Origin: Pandoraea commovens
GTDB taxonomy: Bacteria > Pseudomonadota > Gammaproteobacteria > Burkholderiales > Burkholderiaceae
Assembly: GCF_902459615.1 (NCBI RefSeq)
Contig: NZ_CABPSA010000008.1
Coordinates: 186,001 to 250,000, forward strand
Direction of reading: 5' to 3'
DNA length: 64,000 nt
Under the pieces are notes generated by a model. That model ran no database searches, was not told the origin of the DNA, and saw only the letters and a program-made list of their open reading frames with translations. Both the position numbers and the translations under genes were made by a program. Below are positions 11,301-19,333 of the stretch, piece by piece; within the stretch, counting starts at the first letter, position 1, and the number at the start of each line of letters is the position of its first letter.

Positions 11301-11505
11301 ACCGGTCGCGGGGCAGTTGAGGAACGTTGTCGCGGTGTACGGGGGATTCCAGTGTTTCGTGGCTGTACTCGAACAGGGAGGCATCGTGACCTGGGGCCTG
11401 GCCGCTTCCGGTGGCAACAGCGCCGCTGTTCAACAGTTTCTCGGCACGAACCTCACGTATCTCGCCACGGCAGCCTCGCGTGGCCGGATCGTCGTGGCGT
11501 CCTGA
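8359..11505 (+). CDS. Ig-like repeat / RCC1-like propeller protein, tandem copy 2
   Basis: This is the second 1048-residue twin. It has the same five Ig-like units, linker and nine WG repeats as the gene starting at 5194. One residue is lost in unit 2 (GESF versus GESTF) and one gained in propeller repeat 7, so the length is unchanged. Most differences in the Ig region are synonymous or conservative. Amino-acid changes cluster in the propeller, in the loops just after WG and just before AF. The 18-bp spacer with AAGGAGAG before this ATG is repeated before the next gene at 11524, which suggests the duplication unit carried its own ribosome-binding site. The function is unknown. Confidence 0.87.
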   Translation: MAEGTLVAAAATLAAPVSNEAKNGAVNPPDLSARGATFTVKSYPAMADGDYVQLFFTVDGVRTQVGEYDVSDTKVGTDLVITVPKATMTAALNKTISVDYVVSPFDGDDLTSASLPLFIGVRAVTKLIAPVVVEATGDQLDVEYLDYGISVRIPIYSGMAINDEIRLLIGTPGESFYTDKIKVRAVRAVTFSVPPEAIVPFKNRKVPVAYEVVRAGVAAPIPSEVLGLKVGEVEDPNLLAVPVISEATGSILNPDLAPTGVTALIGPYAGIADGDYVHVVWAGGPPAGAEWYLDISEKYLNAPYPLRIPVNKITPFLGQRVTLSYSKEMPDGSWQPSKALVLDVKRESAAVAAPVVPSSANGQLDLRDVDPATGVVVTVPANAGIRQGDVITLYWDSEVDEGDYTSNPYIVKATDVGHDIRFTVPYSRVRDGGEKMADVSYDITRGAAVVFTGEVTELVVRNAVTPAAEIVEAVNDRLNPDDCPNGVHVRIPATAKLRVNDEVTVTLRGAPGGGTMTQTAKVTQAQAGGELIVVLPKSVAQANVGRTISLEYSLKRANGGTQEVAPPARFDVVSIPGKGQLLVMGARNVFGSPLASQTPQFLSSFVRATREPVKALWKYDDESEVTLASTFRDRRPWMTLQVSTQDDVVTLNPVNIFSIGSASNAMGQMMALTNRGSVVSWGANAPAYTGAMPSTLYTLDDVIDVASTNYAFALRRLNGRIAVWGHASYGGVLPSDLSVTDARRIVGTQFSFALVRNNGQLAAWGHPSYGGQLSAAAKAVTDGRMVYSTYSGAFACVRAGGNVTCWGWAASGGNPGQDILAFTDILGVRGNANAFVAYRRNGTVVAWGAAGEGGTVPPNIAARFDIVVPGATTLHAFSAITANKEVVAWGHASFGGTVPADIASFTDIEETTGTLGAFCARRSNGSVVAWGNATQGGVVPAEIARRSDIVQVAATNTAFAALCRDGTVVAWGDQNNGGNTAPVAGQLRNVVAVYGGFQCFVAVLEQGGIVTWGLAASGGNSAAVQQFLGTNLTYLATAASRGRIVVAS

Positions 11506-11523
11506 TCGTCAAGGAGAGTCATC

Positions 11524-12120
11524 ATGGATGAGAGCAACACCAACAGCAACACCGAGGCGACCGACACGGTGCCGGTCGCGGAGATCCCGGGCATTGCACC
11601 CGCCGCAGATGCCGCAGTTGTGGCACAGCCGTCCACATCCGCTACCGAACCGCTGCTCGCGCCCACGGGCGTCGACGTGGAGGACGGCAAGCTGGTCTTG
11701 CGCACGGTCGGCATGCGTGGTGCGGCGTTCACGATTGCGCCTTATAGCGGTATGAGCGAGGGCGACAGTGTGTCCCTGCGTGTGAGCGGCGGGGACGCGG
11801 GCGTCGTCTCGACCGATTTCGACGTGACCGAGAACTGGATCGGCGAGGACATCACGCTATGGGTGCCGTGGCCGAAGCTCAAGGCACTCGCGGGGCGTGA
11901 TATCACGGTGGACTACATCGTGCGCCCGGCCGCAGGTGGCGCGCAACGGGTGTCGGACACGCTCGGCGTGCACGTTGAGGCGCTGGGGAAGGAGGGTCTC
12001 GGCGAGCGGCGCTCACGATGGGTTGCTGGGGGAGGGAATGCCGACGATGGCGATAGTGACGCCGCACGACGTCGCGCACGCCGCGAGGCGAGGGCCGACC
12101 GAACGCGCTGGGCGAGCTAG
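11524..12120 (+). CDS. Small single-domain Ig-like repeat protein, second copy
   Basis: This 198-residue protein has a low-complexity Ala/Pro/Thr N-terminal stretch (about residues 1-45), then one Ig-like unit with GMRGAAFT, YSGMSEGDSVSL and VPWPKLK, then a charged tail ending RTRWAS. It is a clear paralogue of the 165-residue protein at 4649, despite a different N-terminus and tail length. AAGGAGAG precedes the ATG in a spacer identical to that before the upstream 1048-residue gene. Placing one small protein after each giant block suggests a shared role, which is inference. No enzymatic motif is seen. Confidence 0.8.
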   Translation: MDESNTNSNTEATDTVPVAEIPGIAPAADAAVVAQPSTSATEPLLAPTGVDVEDGKLVLRTVGMRGAAFTIAPYSGMSEGDSVSLRVSGGDAGVVSTDFDVTENWIGEDITLWVPWPKLKALAGRDITVDYIVRPAAGGAQRVSDTLGVHVEALGKEGLGERRSRWVAGGGNADDGDSDAARRRARREARADRTRWAS

Positions 12121-12212
12121 CCGATGCGGCCCGGGCGACGTGCATGGCGGCACGACGACCGGGCGCGACGCGAGGCACTTTCCCGGCCATCATTCTTGAG
12201 TGGAGCACGATC

Positions 12213-13829
12213 ATGGATCGCGACGACGTATCGGTGTTGGCAGCCGCTGCGGCAGTCCTTGAAGCGCCGAGAGTTACCGAAGCGACCGGTAACAATCTCG
12301 ACCCTGCGACGGACCCGGCCACAGTGGAAATTCCCGTGTATACGGGCAAGGCGTTGGACGACCTCGTCACCCTGAATTGGCGAGGACGCTCGGCAGCCGC
12401 AAACTTTTCAGATGCGTTACGGGTGAGCGCGTCTGCCGTGACGCGAGTGCAGCGTTTCTCCGTGCCGGGCACTGTCATCCTTGCGGGCGAGGGCGGGACG
12501 GTCAGCGCGACCTATACCGTGACACATCGTAACGGGGTGACGGACACGTCCCGCGCGCTCACCCTCCAGATCGGTGAGCCTGCGCCGGAGCCGGGGCTCG
12601 TCGATCCGCCGGTCATCGACGGCGTTGTGGGCGGAGTGTTGAATCTGGAGAGCGTGCCCGCACAAGGCGCATCGGCGACGATCAGGCCGTACGCGGGAAT
12701 GGCGCGCTTCGATGTCGTGTTCATCAACATCGACAACGCCAGGTGGGAAGACGCGAAACGCATCGAACTGCCCACCGACGTCAACCAGCCGGTGCGATTC
12801 ACCATTCCTCGCGAGGTACTTGCCAGCATCTCCGGCCGCGAAGTCGTGGTGAAAACGCAGGTCATGCTGGCGAACGGCACGCTCATCCACTCGAACGATT
12901 CGAGGATACGGGTGCTGGAACCGGTCGGCGCGCTGCCTGCCGTCGACGTGCCGCAGGCCCAGTCCCAGACGATTGATCCCGTCACGCTCAGTACCCCCAC
13001 GGTGCAAGTGCGGGTCAGGCCTTATCCGGGCATTGCAACGGGCGACGTGGTGGAACTCTCCTGGACCAACGCCAGTGGCGCACCGGCCCCGTTCGTGGCG
13101 CGCAGCACGGTGGGTGCGACACCGCAGGATGACATCCTCTTCGAAGTCCCGCGCATTCACGTCGACCAGAACGTCGATCGTTCGGCGACGATCTCATACG
13201 CCGTAGTGCGCGGCACGGCCATGCCCGTGCGCTCGGCGGCCTATCTGTTGTATGTGGGCGCGCCCTTCGATGCGCCCGCGACGATCGATCTGGCCGTACA
13301 CGGCTACATCATCGGCGAGCGGCCTCCGCTTGCGCCCCCCAATTTCGCCATGCTCACGCGCGAGGCGAGATTCGGCACGGCGCCGTACACCTATCGCTCG
13401 GACGACACTACAGTGGCGCAGATCGATGCCAATGGGCGCGTGACGGCAACCGGCAACGGGACGGTGAGGATTACCGCGACAGACGGCCTCGGACAGTCGC
13501 GCAGCTTCACCCTGACGGTGCGCGGCGCACGACAGATGTTTTTCGTCAGCGGCAATCAGACCCAGGCGGGCGCACGCATCGCATGTACGACTGCAAGGCT
13601 GGTGTTGCCGAGCGTCGAAGAGATGCAGGCGTTCTGGCGAACTTATTTCCCCAGCAGCGGGCCAGTGGGGCGTTATATGGGGTGGCAAAGCTACCATTTT
13701 TGGACGAGTACGTCGCTAGACGCGGCGACCGCAGTCACCTACGACCTGAGCGGCGGATCCGAGGAGAGAAATGTGAGCGGCCGCCGCCTGACCGATCGGC
13801 TTCAGGTGGTGGGCATCACGCCTCCGTGA
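12213..13829 (+). CDS. Ig-like repeat protein with BIg2-like domain and lectin-like C-terminus
   Basis: The start at 12213 (MDRDDVSV) matches the other array members better than the in-frame ATG at 12144 and gives 538 residues. Three Ig-like units of the local family occupy about residues 15-360. A BIg2-like stretch follows (about 365-440) with the hallmark SDDTTVAQIDANGRVTATGNGTV. The last 95 residues contain CTTARLVLPSVEEMQAFW and GWQSYHFWTST, resembling the C-type-lectin-like ends of intimin/invasin-like adhesins (weak similarity from memory). There is no propeller. Attachment to a surface or ligand is inference. It closes the Ig-repeat array, and about 215 bp without a supported gene separates it from the halovibrin-like genes. 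Confidence 0.8.
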   Translation: MDRDDVSVLAAAAAVLEAPRVTEATGNNLDPATDPATVEIPVYTGKALDDLVTLNWRGRSAAANFSDALRVSASAVTRVQRFSVPGTVILAGEGGTVSATYTVTHRNGVTDTSRALTLQIGEPAPEPGLVDPPVIDGVVGGVLNLESVPAQGASATIRPYAGMARFDVVFINIDNARWEDAKRIELPTDVNQPVRFTIPREVLASISGREVVVKTQVMLANGTLIHSNDSRIRVLEPVGALPAVDVPQAQSQTIDPVTLSTPTVQVRVRPYPGIATGDVVELSWTNASGAPAPFVARSTVGATPQDDILFEVPRIHVDQNVDRSATISYAVVRGTAMPVRSAAYLLYVGAPFDAPATIDLAVHGYIIGERPPLAPPNFAMLTREARFGTAPYTYRSDDTTVAQIDANGRVTATGNGTVRITATDGLGQSRSFTLTVRGARQMFFVSGNQTQAGARIACTTARLVLPSVEEMQAFWRTYFPSSGPVGRYMGWQSYHFWTSTSLDAATAVTYDLSGGSEERNVSGRRLTDRLQVVGITPP

Positions 13830-14045
13830 CGTCCGGCGTTGCCCATGCGACGCGCAATCGTGCCCTTGTGACGCTTGCCTGACGTCGCTTCGATTCCTGT
13901 CTGATATTCCCGAAGGATTGGACCGCCCGGTGGAGCGGCCATGACCCCGGCGTGCGTTCGCGCGCGCCGGGTGGACCGGTTCACGCGCAGAATTCACACC
14001 GAATTCGCGCCGATTCCACGCAGGGCTTTCGTATGGAGGTTCCTC

Positions 14046-15425
14046 ATGACGCGCTTATTCCGATGGCTGACGAGGGTCGGTTGCGTGCTGACGCTATGGC
14101 TTGTCGTGGGGGCAGCGCATGCGCTGGCGCCCGACGATATCGATTTCGGCACACTCAACGACACCGCCGCAATCGATGCCGCCGACGCGGCGCAAATGAG
14201 CGGTGCCGACACCGCACGGCTCATCAACGCGCGATACGCGAAAGCGGTGCCCCGATGCTTTGCGGAGAGTCCGACCTACGAGTGCTCCGGGCTGCTGCTG
14301 CGCGTGGCCCCACCGAACGGGGTGGGTAATACGTTCTGGCGTCAGAGTCCTGCCGAGACGGCGGCGGGGTATGCCGAACTGACGTATGTGCGTCGGGACA
14401 CACCGGCTGCGCGCCCGCCGGGCTCGGTGGGCTTCGTGCTGGCAGACCGGCCAAGCGCGGCAGGCAACTTGAAGCCGTATTCGCTCATGTGCGGTTGCCC
14501 GCCATACGGCCAGACATTGCCCACGTGCGCAGCGTGCGCGCGCAGCCCGAACGCCGTGGGCGTGAGTCTGTGGAACGTCAACACACCGGCCACGCTCGAC
14601 GTGGAGGCGATCTACTACGACGTGAGCGCGGGCGGTCAGCTCATGCAGGCGCTGCGGTACCAGAACGATTACTTCGCCGCGACCGGGCAATGGGTTCCGA
14701 TTCTGCGCGCGTCGCTTACTGGCGGTGACGGCACCGCCTTCGGCTTCGATGAACGGGACCAACTGATGTGGGGCTTTACCGTCGTGAGGGATCTGGAAGC
14801 GCGGTATGCCGATACTCGCATGGTGTGTCCGGGCAACACGCCGGGCTACCAGTGCTCCGGCGTGTTGATACGCGTGACGGGATACGGTCCCACATTCAGG
14901 TCATGGAATCCGAGTCCGGCGGCTGTCAGAGACGGTGCTGTGTCCTGGTCGTACGTACGCAGGGACATGAACATGACGGTCACGGCGGGCACCGGGCCGG
15001 GGCTCCTGCTGCACGAATTGCAATATCCGTCGGCCTACACGCCGCAATGGCGGTGCGCTTACGCGGTGAACGGGAGTACGGCGGGCAACCCGGGGCGGTG
15101 CTCGCGTCCGGGCGCGTTGCCTGCGGGCGCTGCCGGATTCCAGTCGTTGGTGACCGCCCGGAGAACGATCCGCGACCAGCACAACGAAATCATTCTTGCC
15201 GCATGGCCGCAGAACATTCCCGACGATCTGCCCTTGCAGGGCATCTTCTATACGGTTGACACATCTCGCGGCGGCGCACAGTCCATTCAGCAGGACTACA
15301 TGGGGACGACCGGGCACTTCATGCCGGTCCTTTCCGTGCGTCTGACGATGGCGCCGGGAGCGATCTTCCGATTTGTTCCAGCGGAACAAACGGGGTCGAT
15401 GAGCACGACGGCTATCGGAAACTGA
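14046..15425 (+). CDS. Secreted protein with two halovibrin-like domains, copy 1
   Basis: The start at 14046 (MTRLFRWL) is preceded by GGAGG and opens a signal peptide with a hydrophobic core and AHA cleavage region near residue 23. The mature part has two related domains of about 200 residues. Each begins RYAxxxxxC....P.Y.CSGxLxRV and contains a [YV]VRRD segment. The C-terminal one ends with HNEIILAAWP, LPLQGIFY, QQDYMGTTG and FVPAEQ. This pattern matches the secreted halovibrin (HvnA/HvnC-type) family of Vibrio and Pseudomonas, recalled without a database check. HvnA/HvnB in Vibrio fischeri are reported secreted NAD-glycohydrolases; whether that activity applies here is unknown. It is the first of three tandem paralogues. 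Confidence 0.8.
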   Translation: MTRLFRWLTRVGCVLTLWLVVGAAHALAPDDIDFGTLNDTAAIDAADAAQMSGADTARLINARYAKAVPRCFAESPTYECSGLLLRVAPPNGVGNTFWRQSPAETAAGYAELTYVRRDTPAARPPGSVGFVLADRPSAAGNLKPYSLMCGCPPYGQTLPTCAACARSPNAVGVSLWNVNTPATLDVEAIYYDVSAGGQLMQALRYQNDYFAATGQWVPILRASLTGGDGTAFGFDERDQLMWGFTVVRDLEARYADTRMVCPGNTPGYQCSGVLIRVTGYGPTFRSWNPSPAAVRDGAVSWSYVRRDMNMTVTAGTGPGLLLHELQYPSAYTPQWRCAYAVNGSTAGNPGRCSRPGALPAGAAGFQSLVTARRTIRDQHNEIILAAWPQNIPDDLPLQGIFYTVDTSRGGAQSIQQDYMGTTGHFMPVLSVRLTMAPGAIFRFVPAEQTGSMSTTAIGN

Positions 15426-15457
15426 GTCCTCACAGGACTTTCGCAGGGAGGTTCCTC

Positions 15458-16831
15458 ATGACACGCTTATTCCGATGGCTGATATGGGGCGGCTACGTGC
15501 TGACGTTATGGTTTGCCGTGGGCGTGGCGCATGCGCTGGCACCCGACGATATCGGCACCCTCAGCGACACAGCCGCAATCGATGCCGCCGAAGCGGCACA
15601 AATGAGCGGTGCCGACACCGCCCGGCTCATCAACGCGCGATACGCGAAAACGGTGCCCCGATGCTTTGGGGAGAGTCCGACCTACGAGTGCTCCGGACTG
15701 CTACTGCGCGTGGCACCGCCGAACGGGGTGGGCAATACGTTCTGGCGTCAGAGCCCTGCGGAGACGGCGGCCGGGTATGCCGAAATGACGTATGTGCGTC
15801 GGGACATGCCAGCGGCGCGCCCGCCCGCCTCGGTGGGCTTCGTGCTGGCCGACCGGCCGAGCGCGGCAGGCAACGAGAAGCCGTATTCGCTCATGTGCGG
15901 TTGCCCGCCATACGGCCAGGCATTGCCGACGTGCGCGGCGTGCGCGCGCAGCCCGAACGCGGTAGGCGTGAGTCTGTGGAACGTCAACACACCGGCCACG
16001 CTGGACGTGGAGGCGATTTACTACGACGTCAGCGCGGGCGGTCAGCTCATGCAGGCGCTGCGGTATCAGAACGATTACTTCGCCGCGACCGGGCAATGGG
16101 TGCCGATTCTGCGTGCGTCGCTCGCTGGTGGCGACGGCACCGCATTCGGCTTCGATGAACGGGACCAACTGATGTGGGGCTTTACCGTCGTGAGGGATCT
16201 GGAAGCGCGGTATGCCGATACTCGCATGGTGTGTCCGGGTAACACGCCGGGCTATTACTGCTCCGGTGTGGTGATTCGGGTGACGGGATACAGTGCCGGG
16301 GCCCGGGCATGGAATCCGAGTCCGCAAGGCGCCAGAGACGGTGCGCTGTCCTGGTCGTACGCCCGCCGGGACATGAGGATGACGAATGCGGCGGGCACCG
16401 ATGCGGGAATGCTGCTGCACGAACTGCGATATCCGTCGACATACACGCCACAATGGAGATGCGCCTACACGTACAACGCCGGGACTTCGGGTACGCCGGG
16501 ACGGTGCACGCGTCCGGGTGCCATGCCTGCGAGCGTCGCAGGATTTCAGGCGTTCGTGAGCTCCCGGCAATCGGCTGGCCCCGCGCACAACGAAATTATT
16601 CTTGCCGCGTGGCCGCTGGACATTCCCAACGATCTGCCCTTGCAGGCCTTCTTCTATCAGGTAGATGCAACGCGCAGAAACGCGCAGTCCATTCAGCAAG
16701 ACTACATGGGGAGAACCGGACACTTCATGCCGGTCGTTGCCATGCGCCTGCCGATGGCACCGGGGTCGGTTTTCAGATACGTACCGGCAGAACAAACGGG
16801 AGCGATGAGCACGACGGCCGTCGGCAACTGA
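15458..16831 (+). CDS. Secreted protein with two halovibrin-like domains, copy 2
   Basis: This 457-residue tandem paralogue lies 32 bp after the previous gene, with the same GGAGGTTCCTC before the ATG and the same signal peptide ending in AHA. It has two halovibrin-like domains, with CSGLLLRV and CSGVVIRV motifs, paired Cys residues in a CGCPP...CAAC cluster, and the terminal QQDYMGRTG / YVPAEQ block. It lacks two residues (DF) in the mature N-terminus relative to copy 1. The N-terminal domain is nearly identical to the other copies; most divergence is in the C-terminal domain. The protein is presumably exported by Sec; its substrate is unknown. Confidence 0.8.
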   Translation: MTRLFRWLIWGGYVLTLWFAVGVAHALAPDDIGTLSDTAAIDAAEAAQMSGADTARLINARYAKTVPRCFGESPTYECSGLLLRVAPPNGVGNTFWRQSPAETAAGYAEMTYVRRDMPAARPPASVGFVLADRPSAAGNEKPYSLMCGCPPYGQALPTCAACARSPNAVGVSLWNVNTPATLDVEAIYYDVSAGGQLMQALRYQNDYFAATGQWVPILRASLAGGDGTAFGFDERDQLMWGFTVVRDLEARYADTRMVCPGNTPGYYCSGVVIRVTGYSAGARAWNPSPQGARDGALSWSYARRDMRMTNAAGTDAGMLLHELRYPSTYTPQWRCAYTYNAGTSGTPGRCTRPGAMPASVAGFQAFVSSRQSAGPAHNEIILAAWPLDIPNDLPLQAFFYQVDATRRNAQSIQQDYMGRTGHFMPVVAMRLPMAPGSVFRYVPAEQTGAMSTTAVGN

Positions 16832-16931
16832 GTCGCAGGATCGAGGGATTTGCCCACCTGGCGGCGTGGCCGCGCCCCTGGTGGACCGGGTCGCGCTGTT
16901 TCTTCCCAGGGCTTTTGAATGGAGGTTCCTC

Positions 16932-18305
16932 ATGACGCGCTTATTCCGATGGCTGACGAGGGTCGGTTACGTACTGACGCTATGGCTCGCCGTGGGGGCA
17001 GCTCATGCGCTGGCGCCCGACGATATCGGCACACTCAGCGACACAGCCGCAATCGATGCCGCCGAAGCGGCACAAATGAGCGGTGCCGACACTGCCCGGC
17101 TCATCAACGCGCGATACGCGAAAACGGTGCCCCGATGCTTTGGGGAGAGTCCGACCTACGAGTGCTCCGGGCTGCTACTTCGCGTGGCGCCACCGAACGG
17201 GGTGGGTAATACGTTCTGGCGTCAAAGTCCTGCGGAGACGGCGGCGGGGTATGCCGAACTGACGTATGTGCGTCGGGATACGCCAGCGGCGCGCCCGCCC
17301 GCCTCGGTGGGCTTCGTGCTGGCAGACCGACCGACCGCAGCAGGCAACGAGAAGCCGTATTCGCTCATGTGCGGTTGCCCGCCGTATGGCCAGACATTGC
17401 CCACATGCGCGGCGTGCGCGCGCAGCCCGAACGCGGTAGGCGTGAGTCTGTGGAACGTCAATACACCGGCCACGCTCGACGTGGAGGCGATTTATTTCGA
17501 CGTCAGCGCGGGCGGCCAGCTCATGCAGGCGCTGCGGTATCAGAACGATTACTTCGCTGCGACCGGGCAATGGGTGCCGATTCTGCGTGCGTCGCTCGCA
17601 GGCGGCGAGGGCACTGCGTTCGGCTTCGATGAACGGGACCAACTGATGTGGGGCTTTACCGTCGTGAAGGATCTGGAAGCGCGATATGCCGACACCCGCA
17701 TGGTGTGTCCGGGCAATACGCCGGGTTATCAGTGCTCCGGCGTGTTGTTTCGAGTGACGGGATACAGTGCCGGGGCCCGGGCGTGGAATCCGAGTGCGGC
17801 AGGCGCAAGAGACGGTGCGCTGTCCTGGTCGTATGCACGCCGGGACATGAATATGACGAACGCGCTGTACGCCGATGCGGGGATGCTGCTGCACGAGCTG
17901 CGATATCCGTCGACATACACGCCGCAATGGCGATGCGCCTATGCGCGCGATGCCGGGACTGCGGGCACGCCGGGGCGGTGCTCGCTTCCGGGGGCCATGC
18001 CTGCGAGCGTCGCAGGATTTCAGGCGTTGGTCACCGCCAGGCAATCGATCCGCGGCACGCACAACGAAATCATTCTTGCCTCGTGGCCGCTGAACATTCC
18101 CAACGACCTGCCCCTGCAGGCCTTCTTCTATCAGTTCGACACACTGCGTACAAACGCGCAGTCCATTCAGCAGGACTACATGGGGAGGACGGGGCACTTC
18201 ATGCCGGTCGTTGCCATGCGCCTGCCGATGGCACCGGGGTCGGTTTTCCGATACGTACCGTCAGAACAAACGGGAGCGATGAGCACGACGGCCGTCGGCA
18301 ACTGA
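16932..18305 (+). CDS. Secreted protein with two halovibrin-like domains, copy 3
   Basis: The start at 16932 has the GGAGGTTCCTC leader shared by all three copies; the in-frame ATG at 16866 lacks one. The protein has 457 residues, a signal peptide ending AHA, and two halovibrin-like domains with the same cysteine layout as copies 1 and 2. The 100-bp spacer before it repeats part of the leader found upstream of copy 1, so the duplication unit included upstream DNA. It ends 212 bp before the luxI-type gene. A quorum-regulated secreted factor is a testable inference, not shown by the sequence. Confidence 0.8.
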   Translation: MTRLFRWLTRVGYVLTLWLAVGAAHALAPDDIGTLSDTAAIDAAEAAQMSGADTARLINARYAKTVPRCFGESPTYECSGLLLRVAPPNGVGNTFWRQSPAETAAGYAELTYVRRDTPAARPPASVGFVLADRPTAAGNEKPYSLMCGCPPYGQTLPTCAACARSPNAVGVSLWNVNTPATLDVEAIYFDVSAGGQLMQALRYQNDYFAATGQWVPILRASLAGGEGTAFGFDERDQLMWGFTVVKDLEARYADTRMVCPGNTPGYQCSGVLFRVTGYSAGARAWNPSAAGARDGALSWSYARRDMNMTNALYADAGMLLHELRYPSTYTPQWRCAYARDAGTAGTPGRCSLPGAMPASVAGFQALVTARQSIRGTHNEIILASWPLNIPNDLPLQAFFYQFDTLRTNAQSIQQDYMGRTGHFMPVVAMRLPMAPGSVFRYVPSEQTGAMSTTAVGN

Positions 18306-18437
18306 GTCGCAGGGCGGCGAAGCAACGGGAACGACGCGCCCGTGCCGACGCGCGTCCGTCCGCGTGGATACGGGGCGACGACGTACCGTGAAATGCTCAC
18401 TTTCTGAAAGCCAATCTCCCAAATTTTTCAACGGACG

Positions 18438-18455
18438 ACTGTCAACCTTGACAGT
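18438..18455. promoter_or_regulatory. lux-box-like palindrome upstream of luxI
   Basis: ACTGTCAACCTTGACAGT has perfect 8-bp arms around a 2-bp centre and lies 62 bp before the luxI start. Its size and CTGTC...GACAG arms fit the binding sites of LuxR-family regulators. Autoinduction of luxI by the neighbouring LuxR is the usual arrangement and is inferred here. Confidence 0.75.
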
Positions 18456-18517
18456 TTTCGCTCATAGGTCCGGTCGATACGCTGAGCTCTCCTATTATTT
18501 TTTATTGGAGAGATTCG

Positions 18518-19333
18518 ATGCGAGTGGATGTGATCACAGGTGCCCAGATGATGCCGGCCATGCGAGCCGAATTGGCGCGCTTCAGGCACCGGGTATTTGT
18601 GGAGCGGCTCGGTTGGCGCGTGCCGGATCAGCGGGCTGCGGATGCCGCTTCGCGTGGCGAAGAGGCCGACGAATACGATCACGAGGAAACCGTGTATGTC
18701 ACGTTGCGCGGCCCGGGCGAGGAGATCGTCGGCTGTGCCCGTCTGTTGCCCGCGACCCGGCGTTTCCTATTGAAAGACCATTTCCAATATCTCGTCGACG
18801 ACCTACCGGCGGCTCTGTCGCTCGGAGTTCCCGCAAGCATCAAGCGAGGCGCAAATGGGGTCACCTGCGGCAGTGATGGGGGCAGCGAACATTTCTCGCC
18901 GGACGACACGGCTTGCGCCTCGGTGTGGGAGCTGTCGCGTTTCGCGCTGTCGCTACCGGTTGCGCAGTCGCACAGTGCAATTCAGGGGGCGCGCGAACTG
19001 TTGCGTGCCGCAATGTTCGCAGCCCTGGCGCTAGGCGCCAAACGCCTCGTCGGCGTGACGTATGTCAGTCTCGCGCGGCTGTTCGTGCGATTGGGTGTGC
19101 CGACGCATCGGCTGGGGAAATGCCATCGCATCGACGGTCGTTGGGTGGCGGCCTATCGCATCGATGTCGATGCGATCGCGCTCGCGGCGCTGGGCCTGAC
19201 GTGCGCGGCAACACCTGCCGCCGATATGACACTGCCGCCGGGGATGCCGGAGATGTCGGGGATGCCGGTGAGTGCCCCGGCATCGATACCCGATCCGCGT
19301 CAACGCCACATGACAAGCCGAATGGCACTTTGA
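18518..19333 (+). CDS. luxI: LuxI-family acyl-homoserine-lactone synthase
   Basis: This enzyme makes an N-acyl-homoserine lactone signal from S-adenosylmethionine and an acyl carrier. The conserved N-terminal core is visible: RFRHRVFVERLGW (residues 21-33), the DEYDHE acidic segment, GCARLLP, and WELSRFAL. GGAGA precedes the ATG. At 271 residues it is longer than the usual 200-220. The extra length is a 25-30 residue insertion before WELSRF and a Pro/Met-rich C-terminal tail of about 45 residues. The 3' end overlaps the convergent luxR-type gene by 34 bp. It corresponds to the PpnI-type synthase described in Pandoraea (species link inferred). Acyl chain length cannot be read from sequence. 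Confidence 0.9.
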   Translation: MRVDVITGAQMMPAMRAELARFRHRVFVERLGWRVPDQRAADAASRGEEADEYDHEETVYVTLRGPGEEIVGCARLLPATRRFLLKDHFQYLVDDLPAALSLGVPASIKRGANGVTCGSDGGSEHFSPDDTACASVWELSRFALSLPVAQSHSAIQGARELLRAAMFAALALGAKRLVGVTYVSLARLFVRLGVPTHRLGKCHRIDGRWVAAYRIDVDAIALAALGLTCAATPAADMTLPPGMPEMSGMPVSAPASIPDPRQRHMTSRMAL

